NCBI GenBank assembly: GCA_964427895.1
Contig: CAYRUZ010000022.1
Coordinates: forward strand, 1 to 17,586
Direction of reading: 5' to 3'
From: CAYRUZ01 sp964427895
Lineage (GTDB): Bacteria > Patescibacteriota > Gracilibacteria > Peribacterales > Peribacteraceae
DNA length: 17,586 bases
Below are positions 6,205-13,645 of the stretch, one piece after another. A program made the translations under genes and the position numbers. Each line of letters begins with the position of its first letter. Positions within the stretch are counted from its first letter, which is position 1. The notes under the pieces were generated by a model, which saw only the letters and a program-made list of their open reading frames with translations, made no database searches and was not told the origin of the DNA.

Positions 6205-7167
6205 ATGCGCGTCCTTTCCGCGATGCAACCATCGGGCCAGCTCCATCTGGGCAATTACTTCGGATCCATGCGCCCGAACCTGGAGCAGGTGGGCAACGTC
6301 GACGAGAGTTTCTTCTTCATCGTCGATCTCCATGCACTCACCACCGTGCAGGACGCCAACCTCCTGCGGCAGCTGCGAAGAGATATCGTGCTCGACTATC
6401 TCGCCGTCGGTTTTGACCCGTCGAAAGTCTCGATTTTCTACCAGTCGTCCGTCCCGGAGCACACAGAGCTGATGTGGGTTCTCTCCACAGTCACCCCCAT
6501 GGGCTTGCTCGAGCGTGCCGTGAGCTACAAGGAGAAGGTCGAGAAGGGGATCCCAGCTTCTGCTGGCCTCTTCAATTACCCGGTGCTGATGGCGGCGGAT
6601 ATCCTGCTGTACGACATCGACGTCGTGCCCGTTGGCAAAGACCAGAAGCAGCACGTCGAGATTGCTCGCGACCTCGCTATCAAGTTCAACAACACGTATG
6701 GCGAGACGCTCGTCGTGCCCGAACCGAAGATTGCCGAGACCACCGCGGTCGTCCCCGGCGTCGACGGACAGAAGATGAGTAAGAGCTATGGCAATACGAT
6801 CCCGTTGTTCGGTGACGAGGCGGCAGCCCGCAAGGCGATCATGGGCATCGTTACCGATTCGCGTGGCATGAACGATCCGAAGGATCCCGATACGTGCGTC
6901 ATCTACCAGATCCATAAGCTCTTCCTGTCCGCGGCGGATGCCTCCGCCTTGGCTGACGAATACCGCAACGGTCTGCCCTACGGTGAAGCCAAGAAGCGGC
7001 TTTTCGACACGTACGCGGATTACTTCTCGCCATTCCGCAAGAAGCGTGAGCAGCTGGAAAACGACCCGGAAATGGTCCTGGCGGCCTTGGAGAAGGGGAC
7101 GGAGCGCGCCCGTGAGGTTGCGGGGGCCACGATGGAGAAGGTGCGGGTGGCCGTCGGATTGTCGTAA
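6205..7167 (+). CDS. trpS: Tryptophanyl-tRNA synthetase
   Basis: This class Ic synthetase charges tRNA-Trp with tryptophan in the cytoplasm. At 320 residues it has the usual bacterial length. The HIGH-type ATP motif is PSGQLHLGNYFGS (residues 9-21) and the KMSKS loop is intact at K190-S194 within DGQKMSKSYGN. The family blocks FNYPVLMAADILLYD and VPVGKDQKQHVE, which line the tryptophan and ATP pocket, are both present. The C-terminal helical anticodon-binding part ends normally. The ATG at 6205 places the first strand (MRVLSAMQPSG) directly at the N terminus, as in known TrpRS, and fits the -10 box 6 bases upstream. No T-box or trp leader is seen, and there is hardly any leader for one. This is the surest identification in the window. 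Confidence 0.97.
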   Translation: MRVLSAMQPSGQLHLGNYFGSMRPNLEQVGNVDESFFFIVDLHALTTVQDANLLRQLRRDIVLDYLAVGFDPSKVSIFYQSSVPEHTELMWVLSTVTPMGLLERAVSYKEKVEKGIPASAGLFNYPVLMAADILLYDIDVVPVGKDQKQHVEIARDLAIKFNNTYGETLVVPEPKIAETTAVVPGVDGQKMSKSYGNTIPLFGDEAAARKAIMGIVTDSRGMNDPKDPDTCVIYQIHKLFLSAADASALADEYRNGLPYGEAKKRLFDTYADYFSPFRKKREQLENDPEMVLAALEKGTERAREVAGATMEKVRVAVGLS

Positions 7168-7187
7168 GGGCTCAAATCTGCTATACT
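7159..7187 (+). promoter_or_regulatory. Promoter of the 7209 gene
   Basis: TTGTCG (7159-7164, 4 of 6 of the -35 consensus) is separated by 17 bases from TATACT (7182-7187), the best -35/-10 pair on the plus strand. The -35 overlaps the last codons of trpS. The expected start is near 7194, giving a 15-nt leader. Confidence 0.65.
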
Positions 7188-7208
7188 GGAGAGATTTCTT
7201 CACTCTCC
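7188..7208. repeat. Inverted repeat spanning the predicted transcription start
   Basis: GGAGAG (7188-7193) and CTCTCC (7203-7208) are perfect 6-bp complements separated by 9 bases. They fill the whole space between the -10 box and the ATG at 7209. The left arm would lie upstream of the RNA start, so it acts, if at all, as a DNA operator and not as an RNA hairpin. Confidence 0.35.
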
Positions 7209-7787
7209 ATGTCCAAGAAACACATCTCTCCCTGCGACGCCTCCTCGACGACCATGAGTCGCCGTATGACGCTCGTCGTCGCGTTGCTCGGGCTACCCCT
7301 CGCATTGCAGACGTTACTGCCCGGCATTGTCGTGAGCGGATCGAGCCTCACCGGCTCGCTTTCGCCGATGAATTTCATGCAGGAGGGCAGCCGCTCTTGG
7401 ACCACCCAGCGCACCCGCGATTACTACCAGGCGCTCGAGCTGTGCCAGACGCACATCGATGCAGGCGAAGACGTGACGTGTCCCGGCCCCAATGACCTTG
7501 AAGGCATTCAGAAGATGCTGGACGGTATCTTTCAGGGTGATGAGGACGCCGTGGTTCTCCCCACGTCCGACACCCTGACCGTTCAGGAGCTCAACGATGT
7601 CGAGCGTTCCCTTCTGCGCAATTACCAGAACGCCGGCACCTGTCCGGAGTCGCTCAAGGATTTCACGCCGGGCTTCTACGAGCTCTGCAAGACGATGGTC
7701 ACCCCGGGAACGCGCAGCCTGTACAAGAAGCAGGTCGACATCCGTGCGCGCCAGCACATCCTCACGTATCCCACCCAGTCCCGGTGA
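7209..7787 (+). CDS. Unknown exported protein with four extracytoplasmic cysteines
   Basis: I do not recognise this 192-residue protein. Residues 1-20 are polar and basic (MSKKHISPCD, then MSRRM), followed by a hydrophobic stretch TLVVALLGLPLALQTLLP (21-38). This is either an uncleaved anchor or, if translation starts at the internal ATG of MSRRM, a more normal signal peptide. The remaining 150 residues are soluble and mostly helical by composition, with four cysteines at about 79, 91, 145 and 160. Two disulfides are possible outside the membrane. There is no ribosome site; the promoter at 7159-7187 favours the ATG at 7209. It lies between trpS and maf with its own promoter and no functional link to either is evident. 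Confidence 0.75.
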   Translation: MSKKHISPCDASSTTMSRRMTLVVALLGLPLALQTLLPGIVVSGSSLTGSLSPMNFMQEGSRSWTTQRTRDYYQALELCQTHIDAGEDVTCPGPNDLEGIQKMLDGIFQGDEDAVVLPTSDTLTVQELNDVERSLLRNYQNAGTCPESLKDFTPGFYELCKTMVTPGTRSLYKKQVDIRARQHILTYPTQSR

Positions 7788-7789
7788 GG

Positions 7790-7795
7790 TAGAGT
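7790..7795 (+). promoter_or_regulatory. -10 box TAGAGT, leaderless-type promoter of maf
   Basis: TAGAGT ends exactly 6 bases before the ATG at 7802 and begins 2 bases after the stop codon of the preceding gene. No -35 is seen at 17 bases. Confidence 0.5.
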
Positions 7796-7801
7796 GCGCG
7801 C

Positions 7802-8380
7802 ATGGAGCGCACACTCATTCTCGCGTCCGAGAGTCCCCAGCGTCGAAAATTTCTTGAGGAGTTAGGTTGGCCGTTCGTCGTCATGCCCAGCCATTTCGAC
7901 GAAGACGGTCATCCGGAAAGCGATCCTCCAACGCGGGCTCTCACCTTAGCCCGGCACAAGGCGGAGACCATTGCCCGCGAGCACCCCGACAGCGTGGTCA
8001 TCGGGTGCGACACGCTCGTCCAGGCGCCGGATGGGAGCGTGCTGGAGAAGCCCAGGGATGCCGCCGATGCTCGGCGCATGCTCGACCTGCACAGCGGGCG
8101 AGTAAGCGTGGTGCATTCCGGGTTGTTCATCGTCCATGGCGAACGGTCGGTCGACGGGCTTTCAAGCTCCTCCGTCCATTTTGCGGAACTCAGTGAGGAG
8201 ACGAAACAGTGGTGGATCGATTCGGGCTTATGGAAGTCTCGGGCCGGGGGATTCCAAATCGACGGGCCCGGTCAACTCATGATCCGACGGCTCGAGGGCG
8301 ATTGGACCTCTGTCGTTGGTTTGCCCGTGTACCTGCTCGGTACCCTGCTTACGCAGATCGGCTGGCATCAGCCCCGCTGA
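7802..8380 (+). CDS. maf: Maf-family nucleotide pyrophosphatase
   Basis: Maf proteins hydrolyse non-canonical or canonical nucleoside triphosphates (dTTP/UTP in the YhdE type, m7GTP in the YceF type) to monophosphates and pyrophosphate. The 192-residue length is standard. The N-terminal motif LASESPQRRKFLEELG (7-22) is the phosphate-binding block. GCDTLVQ (D70) holds the catalytic aspartate and LEKPRDAADARRML is the next conserved block. The C-terminal block SRAGGFQIDGPGQLMI, then GLPVY, completes the family pattern. The subtype cannot be assigned safely: the block reads AGGFQIDG where YhdE-type proteins usually have AGAYGIQG. The stop codon directly abuts the stop of the minus-strand 42-residue gene (8380/8381), with no terminator hairpin between them. 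Confidence 0.93.
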   Translation: MERTLILASESPQRRKFLEELGWPFVVMPSHFDEDGHPESDPPTRALTLARHKAETIAREHPDSVVIGCDTLVQAPDGSVLEKPRDAADARRMLDLHSGRVSVVHSGLFIVHGERSVDGLSSSSVHFAELSEETKQWWIDSGLWKSRAGGFQIDGPGQLMIRRLEGDWTSVVGLPVYLLGTLLTQIGWHQPR

Positions 8381-8509
8381 TTACATCTGACTGTCGTCGG
8401 GGTGCGTCTCTCCGACGCGAGCTCCGATGTCGTCCGGCAGTTCCTCGTCGCCGGGAACCGTCGTGGAAGGATTGTCCTCGTCTTCGTTTCCGTCGTGCAT
8501 GATGAACAT
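8381..8509 (-). CDS. Small acidic protein, 42 residues, unknown
   Basis: The predicted product begins MFIMHDGNEDEDNPS and ends in GETHPDDSQM. It is strongly acidic (13 Asp/Glu against one Arg and no Lys) and very likely disordered. Four things support a real gene: GAGGAC directly before the ATG; TAGGAT ending exactly 6 bases before the ATG, the same spacing as in four other genes here; GC-rich third positions like its neighbours; and a stop codon that ends precisely where maf ends on the other strand. It fills most of what would otherwise be a 180-base gap between maf and the YgjP-like gene. No known family is recognised. A chance ORF remains possible because it is so short. Confidence 0.55.
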   Translation of the reverse strand: MFIMHDGNEDEDNPSTTVPGDEELPDDIGARVGETHPDDSQM

Positions 8510-8515
8510 GTCCTC

Positions 8516-8521
8516 ATCCTA
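8516..8521 (-). promoter_or_regulatory. -10 box TAGGAT upstream of the 42-residue gene
   Basis: On the minus strand TAGGAT ends 6 bases before the ATG at 8509. The 6 bases between (GAGGAC) also look like a ribosome site, so the gene may instead be read from a longer mRNA coming from the YgjP-like gene. Confidence 0.4.
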
Positions 8522-8560
8522 CTAGGGTGCGTGCGTTCACGAAACACACAAGTCCCTGAA

Positions 8561-9259
8561 TTAGAGCGGCGGCAACCGGTAGCAGTGCAACTCGTCGTAT
8601 GCCCTGCGGTAGCTGGGCAAAGCCGCCGCGACGAGATCCCAGTAGCGGGAAGAGTGATTGGCGATGCGGCGATGGGCAAGCTCGTGCACGACCACGTACT
8701 GCAGCAGCGGGACGGGCACGAAGAGCAACGCGGCATTGATCATGATCACTCCGCGGGGCGAACAGCTGCCCCATTGCGTGGAAGCGAAAGCGCAACGCAC
8801 GGACGAGACACGCTCATTATAGGTGCGTTCGTTGAGACGCCGGACGTATGCTTCCATCCACGGTTGTTCCGCCTTGCCGATAAGGGACCACAAGAGACGG
8901 TGCAACTGCCGACGGCGAACCGCCGGTGCCACGACGATCTTCCATCCGTCACTCGTTTTGCGGACGCGCGTTTTCGGTCCCGGCTCGAGCACGAACCGGT
9001 AACTGTGTCCGTTGGAGAGCGTGACGGTCTGTGAACTTCCGTCCGCCAGCAGGTGATTGAACGGTGAAATGAGTTGCTTGCGTTTCTCCTGCAGCAACAC
9101 CTGCGTCATGCGGCGCAAAAGATTCTGGATGTGCTCGCGCTGCTCGTTCGGCGTGAGGTTTCGCGCGAGGCGAATGATGATGGTGTCTCCGCGGCAAATC
9201 GCACGCGAATGCTTGTTGCGCGTGTGCTCGACGCGGTGGCGGATGCGATGAGTCGCCAT
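8561..9259 (-). CDS. YgjP-like zinc metallopeptidase domain protein
   Basis: The 232-residue protein matches the YgjP-like (DUF45, WLM/SprT-related) metallopeptidases. The zinc site HELAH is at 192-196, with a third histidine at 202 in NHSSRYW. The family block TQWGSCSPRGVIMIN (161-175) lies just before it. Residues 1-110 form the N-terminal beta-rich part with many basic residues, including an arginine- and histidine-rich start. There is no signal peptide, so it should be cytoplasmic. Biological role in this family is poorly known. The ATG at 9259 lacks a ribosome site; a TATAGAAT box lies 10 bases upstream. Downstream, 51 bases separate it from the small acidic gene on the same strand. Confidence 0.88.
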   Translation of the reverse strand: MATHRIRHRVEHTRNKHSRAICRGDTIIIRLARNLTPNEQREHIQNLLRRMTQVLLQEKRKQLISPFNHLLADGSSQTVTLSNGHSYRFVLEPGPKTRVRKTSDGWKIVVAPAVRRRQLHRLLWSLIGKAEQPWMEAYVRRLNERTYNERVSSVRCAFASTQWGSCSPRGVIMINAALLFVPVPLLQYVVVHELAHRRIANHSSRYWDLVAAALPSYRRAYDELHCYRLPPL

Positions 9260-9269
9260 AGGATCGGGT

Positions 9270-9275
9270 ATTCTA
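9270..9275 (-). promoter_or_regulatory. Candidate -10 (TAGAAT) for the YgjP-like gene
   Basis: TAGAAT lies 10 bases before the ATG at 9259, which would give a leader of about 4 nt. It sits inside a short dyad GGTAT-TCT-ATACC (9267-9279). The rest of the 127-base gap (9260-9386) is AT-rich in its middle and holds a weak 6-bp AT hairpin (9303-9320); nothing else recognisable. Confidence 0.4.
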
Positions 9276-9386
9276 TACCTGGCTTGCCTGAGCCATGCCG
9301 CCTATTATTGCGAGATAATAATTTTGTTCTGAAATAGTAAAATTTCCGGGGCTCTCTTGCTGGTTCAAACCCGTCCGAATCGGCTG

Positions 9387-10235
9387 TTATTCCGCCGCCG
9401 TCGTGCCCGTTTGACCGGCAGCGTCCCTCAGTGCGGGATTGCACGAACGGAGGGTTGTGAGTGCTTGACTATATAAATCTTTTGTTTTTTTATAATCATT
9501 TTCATCCATTACGCTCAGGAGGTCGTCGGCACCCCGGGCCAAGCATTCTGCCGCCGTGTAGAGCACCCCCGTCCGCGTCGAGTCGGACTGCTGGCGCGCG
9601 AGCATCTCGAGATCGTCCGTGAGGATCGCCAACCAGCCAAGCGCGCGGTCCGCGCGAGCCTGCGTATCGGTCGCCCACAGCGGCCGCAGATACAGCTCGA
9701 GCAGTTTGTGCTTCGCGTCGAGCAGTTGTTCTTGCGTACCATAAATGCCGCCGTCGACTCCATCCATCAGTGTCGCTTGAGCATCGACGAGGTCTTCGAG
9801 TTTCGATTCAAGGCGGATGCGTGCTTTCTCCGAAAGCGAGACGTCGTCCGAGATCGATTCCAGTCGCCGGTCGTAATACGATTTGTCGAGTGCGAGATCA
9901 TCACGGAAGCAGCGGGCCAGGGTCTGGAAGCGGCGGGAGGTGATGGTTACATCCAGCTGTTCGCGGCATCGCTCGCGCGCCTCGGCTTTGCGCTTGCGCC
10001 ACAAATCTTCGATCCGCTTTGTCTCGGCCTTCGCCGTCGCATCCCCCTGGAGCTGCGTTTTTTCGGTGAATTGATACAACAGAAGATCACGGTGCAGGCG
10101 GGTGAAGGTGTCCTGCAACAGCGCACCCGTGTCCGTCGGTGCGGTGGCTCCCGATCCGGTCTCGGCGGCCAACGCCGTCGGCACAAGGAAGAAGATGGCC
10201 ATGACGGCGATGGAACAGGGGAGTGCGCGGTTCAT
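9387..10235 (-). CDS. Unknown secreted helical protein with four cysteines
   Basis: I do not recognise this 282-residue protein. It begins with a clear signal peptide, MNRALPCSIA then a hydrophobic core, with likely cleavage after ALA at about residue 23. The mature part is hydrophilic and rich in Leu, Arg, Asp and Glu, and looks almost wholly helical with coiled-coil potential around 65-150. Mature cysteines are at about 90, 109, 231 and 265. The open frame runs further upstream, over the end of the GH15 gene, but the ATG at 10235 is chosen for the signal peptide and for TAAACT 7 bases upstream. Codons 243-258 (9462-9509) are strikingly AT-rich, 10 G/C in 48 bases, unlike the rest of the gene. 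It follows GH15 by 26 bases and may be partly co-transcribed with it. Confidence 0.8.
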   Translation of the reverse strand: MNRALPCSIAVMAIFFLVPTALAAETGSGATAPTDTGALLQDTFTRLHRDLLLYQFTEKTQLQGDATAKAETKRIEDLWRKRKAEARERCREQLDVTITSRRFQTLARCFRDDLALDKSYYDRRLESISDDVSLSEKARIRLESKLEDLVDAQATLMDGVDGGIYGTQEQLLDAKHKLLELYLRPLWATDTQARADRALGWLAILTDDLEMLARQQSDSTRTGVLYTAAECLARGADDLLSVMDENDYKKTKDLYSQALTTLRSCNPALRDAAGQTGTTAAE

Positions 10236-10242
10236 GGCAGCC

Positions 10243-10248
10243 AGTTTA
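10243..10248 (-). promoter_or_regulatory. -10 box TAAACT before the secreted-protein gene
   Basis: TAAACT on the minus strand ends 7 bases before the ATG at 10235, within the 26-base gap after the GH15 stop. It suggests a leaderless internal promoter at the end of the glycogen operon. Confidence 0.5.
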
Positions 10249-10261
10249 TCACGTCCGCGGT

Positions 10262-12316
10262 TCACTCGCGCTTGCGCGACAGTTCGGCTTCTTTCTGGAT
10301 GTAGGCCAGGATGGTTTCTACGAATGTGGCATGGCTCCAGGTCAGCGGTGCGACCGACAGGGGTGCTCCCGTGAGCGAGTTGACCTGCTCCGGCAGAATC
10401 CCCGAAGGCGATGCCAGCTTCTGCACCCACTCCAGCTCCGCGCGGGCACGAGAGAGATCGTCCTTGGTCTTGGCTTGGGCGATCGTCCATTGGGCGTCCC
10501 ACAGTGTGGTGATGATCCACGGGTTGCCGGGGATTTCCGCCGTCGGCTGTACCGCGCAGTGGTAGAAGTCATTGGCATAGCGGGCGATGCCGCCGACGGG
10601 GGTGCGGACACCAAGCACCTCCCGGATCTGTCGCATCGTCGAGACGATGCGGGGATCGTCGACGGGAAGCACCCCCAGCTTCCAGAGGAAGCAGAGTGAT
10701 GCATCCACGGTGGCATCACGGTCGACGGTCTTGCCGCCTTTGCGTTCGATCTTCTTCAAGAATCGGCCGAGTTTTTCGTCGTATAGATGAAAGAGGAGCG
10801 CCTGGTGCATTTCGTCCGCCACGGTCTGGTAGCGCTCGCTGTGCTTGTAGTGCCCCAGGATGTGGCAGATGCGCGCGGCCGCATGCAGGCCCGCGATGGT
10901 GCAGGCCGTGGTATAGCTGAACACGCCACGGTGCTCCTCCCACGGGTCGTAGCTGGGCAGCGGGAGTCCGGTTTCCGGTTCGCGGAATTCACTGAGGAAC
11001 TTGGCGGCCTTGTTCACGAATCGCTCGTACATCTCCTGCAGGAACTCAAAGTCCTGATTGATTTCGAAGTGCTTCCAGATGGCGTAGATCGGCAGGGCCG
11101 TCTCGTCGCATTGGATCGGCAGTTGGGCTTCGCCGTTCTTGCACCACGGGTGCCAGGACGATCCGATGGACGCGTCCGGGTTGTACTTGTGGAGCATGTA
11201 TCCGTCCGGAGATTGCGACCGGCAGGTGAAATCGTAGAAGCGTCGGGCGACTTCGCCGTATCCCGCCTGGTCGAGCGCGCACGATACCAATGCGCCGTCA
11301 CGGTGCCACACGTAGGTGTACGTGTCGCGATTGAACGCCATGATGTCCGAGTCCGCAGCAGCCAGGATTCCGCCGTTGTTGTCGGCGTGCAGCCGAATCA
11401 TGAAGAGGCTGCGCTTGTAGAGATCGACGAGCTCCGGCGAAAGGCTGCCGAAGTCATGGGTCGTCTTGTTCACCCAGCTCCGCCAGTAGTTCGCGCAGTT
11501 GCGGTACAGGCGCTCGGGCGTTTCATCCATGATCGTCTGCTGCAGATTCACGACGTCATCCAGGGTCTTGCCGATGCATACCCAGAGCAATGCCTCCGTC
11601 GGCTTGTCTCCTTCCACGAGACAGTGGAGCCCGACCGTCGAGTCGACCGAGCCCTGCTCGATCGGATTACGCGAGAGATCGCCGTCTTCCGCATCGCGCC
11701 ACGTTCCCTCCAGTCCGCGGTAATTGCTCTTGCCCACCGTATACGAGGAAATGCCGCAGCTCGTCAGCTTCTTCCGGCTGTGAAGGATGGACGCGTAGGC
11801 TTCGCCTGACCGTCCCGTCGTGCATTCCTGCGGATTGTCCGTCTCGCCTCCTATAAGGAAGTACCGTTTCTCGCGGAAGTGGATGACGCTGTTTGTATAT
11901 GGCTCGTAGAACGCCGTGTCCTTCTGCTTGTCCCCGTAAATGTAGAAGTCGTGGTTGAAGAATAGGCGCACGACCTTCGGCTGCTTATCGAGGCTGTGAA
12001 TGGTGAACTTGCGAAGCAAGATGTTGCAGACCGGCGGTACGAAATCCTCCACGTCCAAGGCGATGCCCAGCTGTTCGTTCGTCAGGCGTGCCGAGCCCAC
12101 GAGGGTTTCGAGGCGGTAGTGGATGTCCACTTTCCATGATGCGTCGCTGAACCAGGCGAAGCCACGGCCTTCCACCCAGACACCGACGCGGTGCACTTTG
12201 CCGAAGGTCGTATGGTCTTCCAGTCCGACGTACGGGTAGTACAGGTCGCGCAGTTGCAGACGATCGTCGAACGTCGCGAGCATGTTGCCGTTACCGAGAA
12301 CGAGAGAGCGAGGCAC
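10262..12316 (-). CDS. GH15 glucoamylase-type glycoside hydrolase
   Basis: The 684-residue protein belongs to glycoside hydrolase family 15 (glucoamylase, glucodextranase, trehalase), which releases beta-glucose from non-reducing ends of alpha-glucans with inversion. Residues 1 to about 270 form the N-terminal beta-sandwich domain typical of prokaryotic members (start LVLGNGNMLATFD). The catalytic (alpha/alpha)6 barrel follows, with YVWHRDGALVS (335-345), the general acid in QCDETALP (E405) and the general base in ILPEQVN (E643). There is no signal peptide, so it acts on internal alpha-glucan. The start is GTG at 12316, 3 bases after the GH57 stop, with no ribosome site, which suggests translational coupling. 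An ATG at codon 12 would cut into the first conserved strand. Confidence 0.93.
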   Translation of the reverse strand: MPRSLVLGNGNMLATFDDRLQLRDLYYPYVGLEDHTTFGKVHRVGVWVEGRGFAWFSDASWKVDIHYRLETLVGSARLTNEQLGIALDVEDFVPPVCNILLRKFTIHSLDKQPKVVRLFFNHDFYIYGDKQKDTAFYEPYTNSVIHFREKRYFLIGGETDNPQECTTGRSGEAYASILHSRKKLTSCGISSYTVGKSNYRGLEGTWRDAEDGDLSRNPIEQGSVDSTVGLHCLVEGDKPTEALLWVCIGKTLDDVVNLQQTIMDETPERLYRNCANYWRSWVNKTTHDFGSLSPELVDLYKRSLFMIRLHADNNGGILAAADSDIMAFNRDTYTYVWHRDGALVSCALDQAGYGEVARRFYDFTCRSQSPDGYMLHKYNPDASIGSSWHPWCKNGEAQLPIQCDETALPIYAIWKHFEINQDFEFLQEMYERFVNKAAKFLSEFREPETGLPLPSYDPWEEHRGVFSYTTACTIAGLHAAARICHILGHYKHSERYQTVADEMHQALLFHLYDEKLGRFLKKIERKGGKTVDRDATVDASLCFLWKLGVLPVDDPRIVSTMRQIREVLGVRTPVGGIARYANDFYHCAVQPTAEIPGNPWIITTLWDAQWTIAQAKTKDDLSRARAELEWVQKLASPSGILPEQVNSLTGAPLSVAPLTWSHATFVETILAYIQKEAELSRKRE

Positions 12317-12319
12317 GTT

Positions 12320-13645
12320 TCAGGCGGGGAGATGGTCGGAAAGACGCAGGCGTAAATCCCACAATGCGTGGCTGAATCTGCGGTAGGCTTCGTACGGCGA
12401 ATCGTACGGGGAGAAGTATTTGTGGACGTCGCCGTCCGCCCAGTACTTCGTGCACATGTAATACAAGTGATCGGACGTCTGCAGCTTGCGCCACGTGTCG
12501 AGCAATGCCGCGTCGCCCGTCGCTTTCACGGCGTCCTCGAGCGCGTACAGCGACCGCAATGCAGCGTGCTGAATTTCGTTGCCCTGCCACGCCGACAAAT
12601 CACGCTCGGTGTCCGCCCACGAAACGATGCGATGGGCGTCGTAGACTTGTTCGCGCTTAGTCGTCCACCCGTCGATCACCTGGGACGGCGTCTTGCACAC
12701 GATGCCCCGTTCCTCCCAGACGCGGGGAAGGGTCCGCAGGAAATCGAAGATGCCCGTCGACGCCCACTGGTGCTCGCCGAACGTCTCATAATCCATGAAC
12801 AGGTTCACGCAGGCGCCTCCGCTGCTCATCAGCCAGTCCGTGAAACGGTTGGCATCGAGCGGGAATCCCACCCAGCTGCGGTCGGAGAAGCGGAACGCGA
12901 CGTCATCCGACAGGCGGTAGTTTTTCAACAGTACGTGGATCTCTTCGCTGCGTTCGGGAAGAGGACGGTGCGCGGCGACCGTCTGTTCAAGCTTGCGCGG
13001 CAGGCGGAAGCGGGGAGGAACGAACGGGTGGTTCGGTGATCGTGTGCCGAGGAGTTCGTCCGTTCCTTCCGCCAGGATCCCGCGGAATCCCATGAGGCGG
13101 GCGACCTGCGCGAACTCGTTGCTGTAAATCAGCTCGGTGTTGCGGAAGACGCTTGGGGTTTGTCCAAACAACTCCTTCACGGCGTCGACATGCTTGCGCA
13201 CTTGGTCGCAGAATTCGGCGGGCGAGGCCAGCGACGAAAGCGAGTGGTAGTACGTCTCCGCGAGGAACTCCACGCGTCCCGTGGCCGCGAGCTTCTGGAA
13301 GGACGTGAGCACGTCCGGCCCGTATTCGCGGCATTGATCCAGGAAGGTTCCGGACAGCGAGTAGGAGATGCGGAACGTGGGGTGTTTTTCCAGCAATTCG
13401 AGCATTAACGCGTTCGCGGGCAAGTAGCATTTCTGGGCGACTTTCTGGAAGATCGCCCTGTTGCTCACGTCGTCGAAGTACGTCGTCTGTTCGGCGCCGA
13501 TTTCGGTGACCCGCAGGTCGCGGAGGCGGTACGGTTGATGCACCTGGAAGTAGAAGCAGACCGCGGGACCGTTGCCGGCCGTGGCAGGAGTGCGGACCGC
13601 GCGCGTCCGGCGGGTCTTCGGTGCTGAGGGGCGTGAGCGTTTCAT
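12320..13645 (-). CDS. GH57 glycoside hydrolase (alpha-amylase/glucanotransferase type)
   Basis: The 441-residue protein is a family 57 retaining hydrolase or transferase acting on alpha-glucans. The family blocks appear in order: FQVHQPYRL (H36-Q-P), AATGRVEFLAETYYHS (120-134), FRNTELIY with the expected nucleophile E171, FMDYETFGEH with the expected acid/base D285, and the C-terminal block KYWADGDVHKYFSPYDSPYEAY. Both catalytic positions are intact. The first 25 or so residues are a basic, proline-rich tail. The open frame reaches 13702, but ATG 13645 is chosen because it overlaps the upstream stop as TGATG, a standard coupled junction. Whether it is an amylase, 4-alpha-glucanotransferase or branching enzyme cannot be settled; the length is shorter than typical GH57 branching enzymes. 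Confidence 0.92.
   Translation of the reverse strand: MKRSRPSAPKTRRTRAVRTPATAGNGPAVCFYFQVHQPYRLRDLRVTEIGAEQTTYFDDVSNRAIFQKVAQKCYLPANALMLELLEKHPTFRISYSLSGTFLDQCREYGPDVLTSFQKLAATGRVEFLAETYYHSLSSLASPAEFCDQVRKHVDAVKELFGQTPSVFRNTELIYSNEFAQVARLMGFRGILAEGTDELLGTRSPNHPFVPPRFRLPRKLEQTVAAHRPLPERSEEIHVLLKNYRLSDDVAFRFSDRSWVGFPLDANRFTDWLMSSGGACVNLFMDYETFGEHQWASTGIFDFLRTLPRVWEERGIVCKTPSQVIDGWTTKREQVYDAHRIVSWADTERDLSAWQGNEIQHAALRSLYALEDAVKATGDAALLDTWRKLQTSDHLYYMCTKYWADGDVHKYFSPYDSPYEAYRRFSHALWDLRLRLSDHLPA

Noticed and set aside
9267..9279. Dyad GGTAT-TCT-ATACC as an operator
   Set aside because: A 5-bp dyad that overlaps a -10-like TATAGAAT is expected from the promoter sequence itself; no second copy was seen.
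9303..9320. AT hairpin TATTAT-N6-ATAATA as terminator of the secreted-protein gene
   Set aside because: The stem is only A/T and no T-run follows on the minus strand, so it would not end transcription.
9360..9380. Sequence GGTTCAAACCC resembling a tRNA T arm
   Set aside because: The flanking bases do not form a 5-bp T stem, and no acceptor, CCA or anticodon arm is found around it.
10787..11809. Plus-strand frame of 340 codons
   Set aside because: Antisense to the GH15 catalytic domain, whose residues are clearly conserved; no family motif and no start signal in the frame.
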